Of a stretch of DNA of 64,000 nt, positions 63,001 through 64,000 are shown piece by piece. Position 1 is the first letter of the stretch; each line of letters begins with the position of its first letter. Under the pieces are notes generated by a model. The model did not search any database and was not told the origin of the DNA. It saw only the letters and a program-made list of their open reading frames with translations. Source of the stretch: Colletes latitarsis (Eukaryota > Arthropoda > Insecta > Hymenoptera > Colletidae); contig NW_027488379.1 of the NCBI RefSeq assembly GCF_051014445.1, forward strand, positions 1,178,001-1,242,000, written 5' to 3'. Position numbers and translations under genes: made by a program.

Positions 63001-64000
63001 GTTAGGTCAGTGTTAGGTCTGGGGTTTTGCTTTCATCAGGGTCATACTTTCGCAGTTTTAACATACATGTTGACCTGATCGAGGGTTTTTTCTGGTTCGG
63101 ATCACGTAGTAATGTGGTACCACAATGAAACAGCCAATTAAACCTGGTTTCGATCAGTATTTTAGAGGATAACGCAAGTTACGTCTGGGATAGTACAGGG
63201 ATATGCCATCATGGGGCTCATACTTTCGCATATTTCTCATTCTTATTGGCCAGAAACTGGGCTTTTACTGTGTTGGATCACGTAGTAATGTGGGACCACA
63301 CTGAAACAGTCGATTCAACCTGGTCTCGATAAATATTTTAGAGGATAACGCATGTTAGGTCTGGGTTAGCTTTGTGATTTGCCCTCATGAGTCTCATACG
63401 TTCGCATATTTCTCATTCTTGTTGGCCAGATCCTGGGCTTTCACTGGTTTGGATCACGTAGTAATGTGGTACCACACTGAAACAGTCAATTCAACCTGGT
63501 CTCGAAAAAATATTTTAGAGGTTAACGCATGCTAGGTCTATGTTAGGTCTGGGATTTGCCCTCATGAGGCTCATATGTTCGCATATTTCTCATTCTTGTA
63601 GGCCAGATCCTGGGCTTTCACTGGTTTGGATCACGTAGTAATGTGGTACCACACTGAAACAGTCGACTAAACCTGGTCTCGATCAATATTTTAGAGGATA
63701 ACGCATGTTAGGTCTATGTTAGGTCAGGGATTAGCTCTCATCAGGCTCATACTTTCGCATATTTCTCATACTTGATGGCCACATTCTGAGCTTTCTTTGG
63801 ATTGGATGACGTAGTAATGTGGCACCACACTGAAACAGTCCATTAAACCTGGTTTCGATCAATATTCTAGAGGAGAACGCATGTTAGGTCTATGTTAGGT
63901 CTGGGATTTGCTCTCATCAGGCTCATACTATCGCAAATTTCTCATACTTGATGGCCAGATTCTAGGCTTTTTTTGGTTTGGATCACGTAGAAATGTGGTA
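54099..64000 (+). repeat. 12,115-bp higher-order repeat, copy 2 (truncated by window end)
   Basis: 9,902 bp corresponding to 41,984-51,885 of copy 1. I compared about 20 places spread along it and found no difference. Identical short frames at 50,166-50,357 and 62,281-62,472 reflect the same 12,115-bp shift. This implies very recent duplication, or a duplication introduced by assembly. Confidence 0.92.
57152..57308 (+). repeat. 157-bp monomer with the same 19-bp deletion (HOR copy 2)
   Basis: Exactly 12,115 bp from the copy at 45,037 and identical in the parts compared. The shared deletion is a strong marker that the two 12-kb units descend from one event. Confidence 0.92.

Larger units (their letters stand above)
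1..64000 (+). repeat. Satellite DNA array, 176-bp monomer, about 364 head-to-tail copies
   Basis: The string TGGTACCACA or a close variant recurs every 176 bp (1, 177, 353 and onward to 63,996), always in the same orientation. From 1 to 63,996 there is room for 364 monomers averaging 175.8 bp; the shortfall comes from small deletions. Neighbouring monomers differ from a common consensus by scattered substitutions. The consensus is about 41% G+C with CpG at monomer positions 37, 59, 113 and 167. Unit length near that of nucleosomal DNA plus HOR organisation is typical of plant and animal centromeric or pericentromeric satellites; centromere function is inference. I do not recognise the family. 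There is no interruption by a transposon or unique DNA. Confidence 0.98.

Noticed and set aside
1..64000. CRISPR-like array (regular repeats)
   Set aside because: There is no repeat-spacer alternation: the entire 176-bp unit is repeated, with substitutions spread throughout, and there are no cas genes.
1..64000. Known centromeric families (human alpha satellite, Arabidopsis 178-bp repeat)
   Set aside because: The length class is similar, but I see no sequence resemblance to what I recall of these families. A Dfam/Repbase search would decide; a strong hit would name the family and taxon.
1..64000. Bacterial or phage genes, promoters, ribosome binding sites, terminators
   Set aside because: No coding sequence exists for such signals to serve; AGGA-like and T-rich strings occur once per monomer as part of the repeat.

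Overview
The whole window is one uninterrupted satellite DNA array: about 364 head-to-tail copies, all on the same strand, of a monomer whose standard length is 176 bp. The palindromic GGTACC core of successive monomers falls at 2, 178, 354 and so on, and the last copy is cut off by the window end at 63,996. A consensus read by eye has 73 G+C in 176 (about 41%). I see no protein-coding gene, tRNA, rRNA, CRISPR array, transposon, inverted monomer or non-satellite island. The open reading frames are all under 100 codons and are frames inside the monomer.

The organism is a eukaryote, with the array most likely centromeric or pericentromeric heterochromatin. This is inferred from the array length, the 170-180 bp unit close to nucleosome repeat length, and the presence of higher-order repeats (HORs). 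I do not recognise the monomer as a named family and cannot name the taxon. No canonical CENP-B box is present in the consensus. Each monomer carries a 12-bp perfect palindrome (TGTGGTACCACA), a second 11-bp dyad (CCAGA-T-TCTGG), a tandem 11-bp TTAGGTCTGGG-like pair, and a 9-bp direct repeat (CTCATACTT) spaced 19 bp apart.

Layout. About 1-9,150: irregular monomers with short HOR fragments at offsets of 8, 9, 22, 30 and 44 monomers. About 9,150-20,700: mostly irregular, with a few local duplications of 1, 4, 6 and 15 monomers. About 20,700-38,900: a three-copy 6/7-mer HOR (22.4-25.3 kb) inside an older segmental duplication of 58-68 monomers (20.7-27.3 kb against 30.9-37.7 kb), plus copies of a 25-mer block. 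About 38,900-41,983: transition. 41,984-64,000: a 12,115-bp HOR (about 69 monomers), one full copy followed by 9,902 bp of a second copy, with no difference found at about 20 places compared. That unit itself contains blocks repeated at 20-25 monomer spacing.

The trend is from diverged, short-range repetition on the left to long, apparently identical HOR units on the right. The simplest reading is an array edge at left and a recently homogenised zone at right, generated by in-register unequal exchange. All alignments were done by eye; percent identities and boundaries are approximate.
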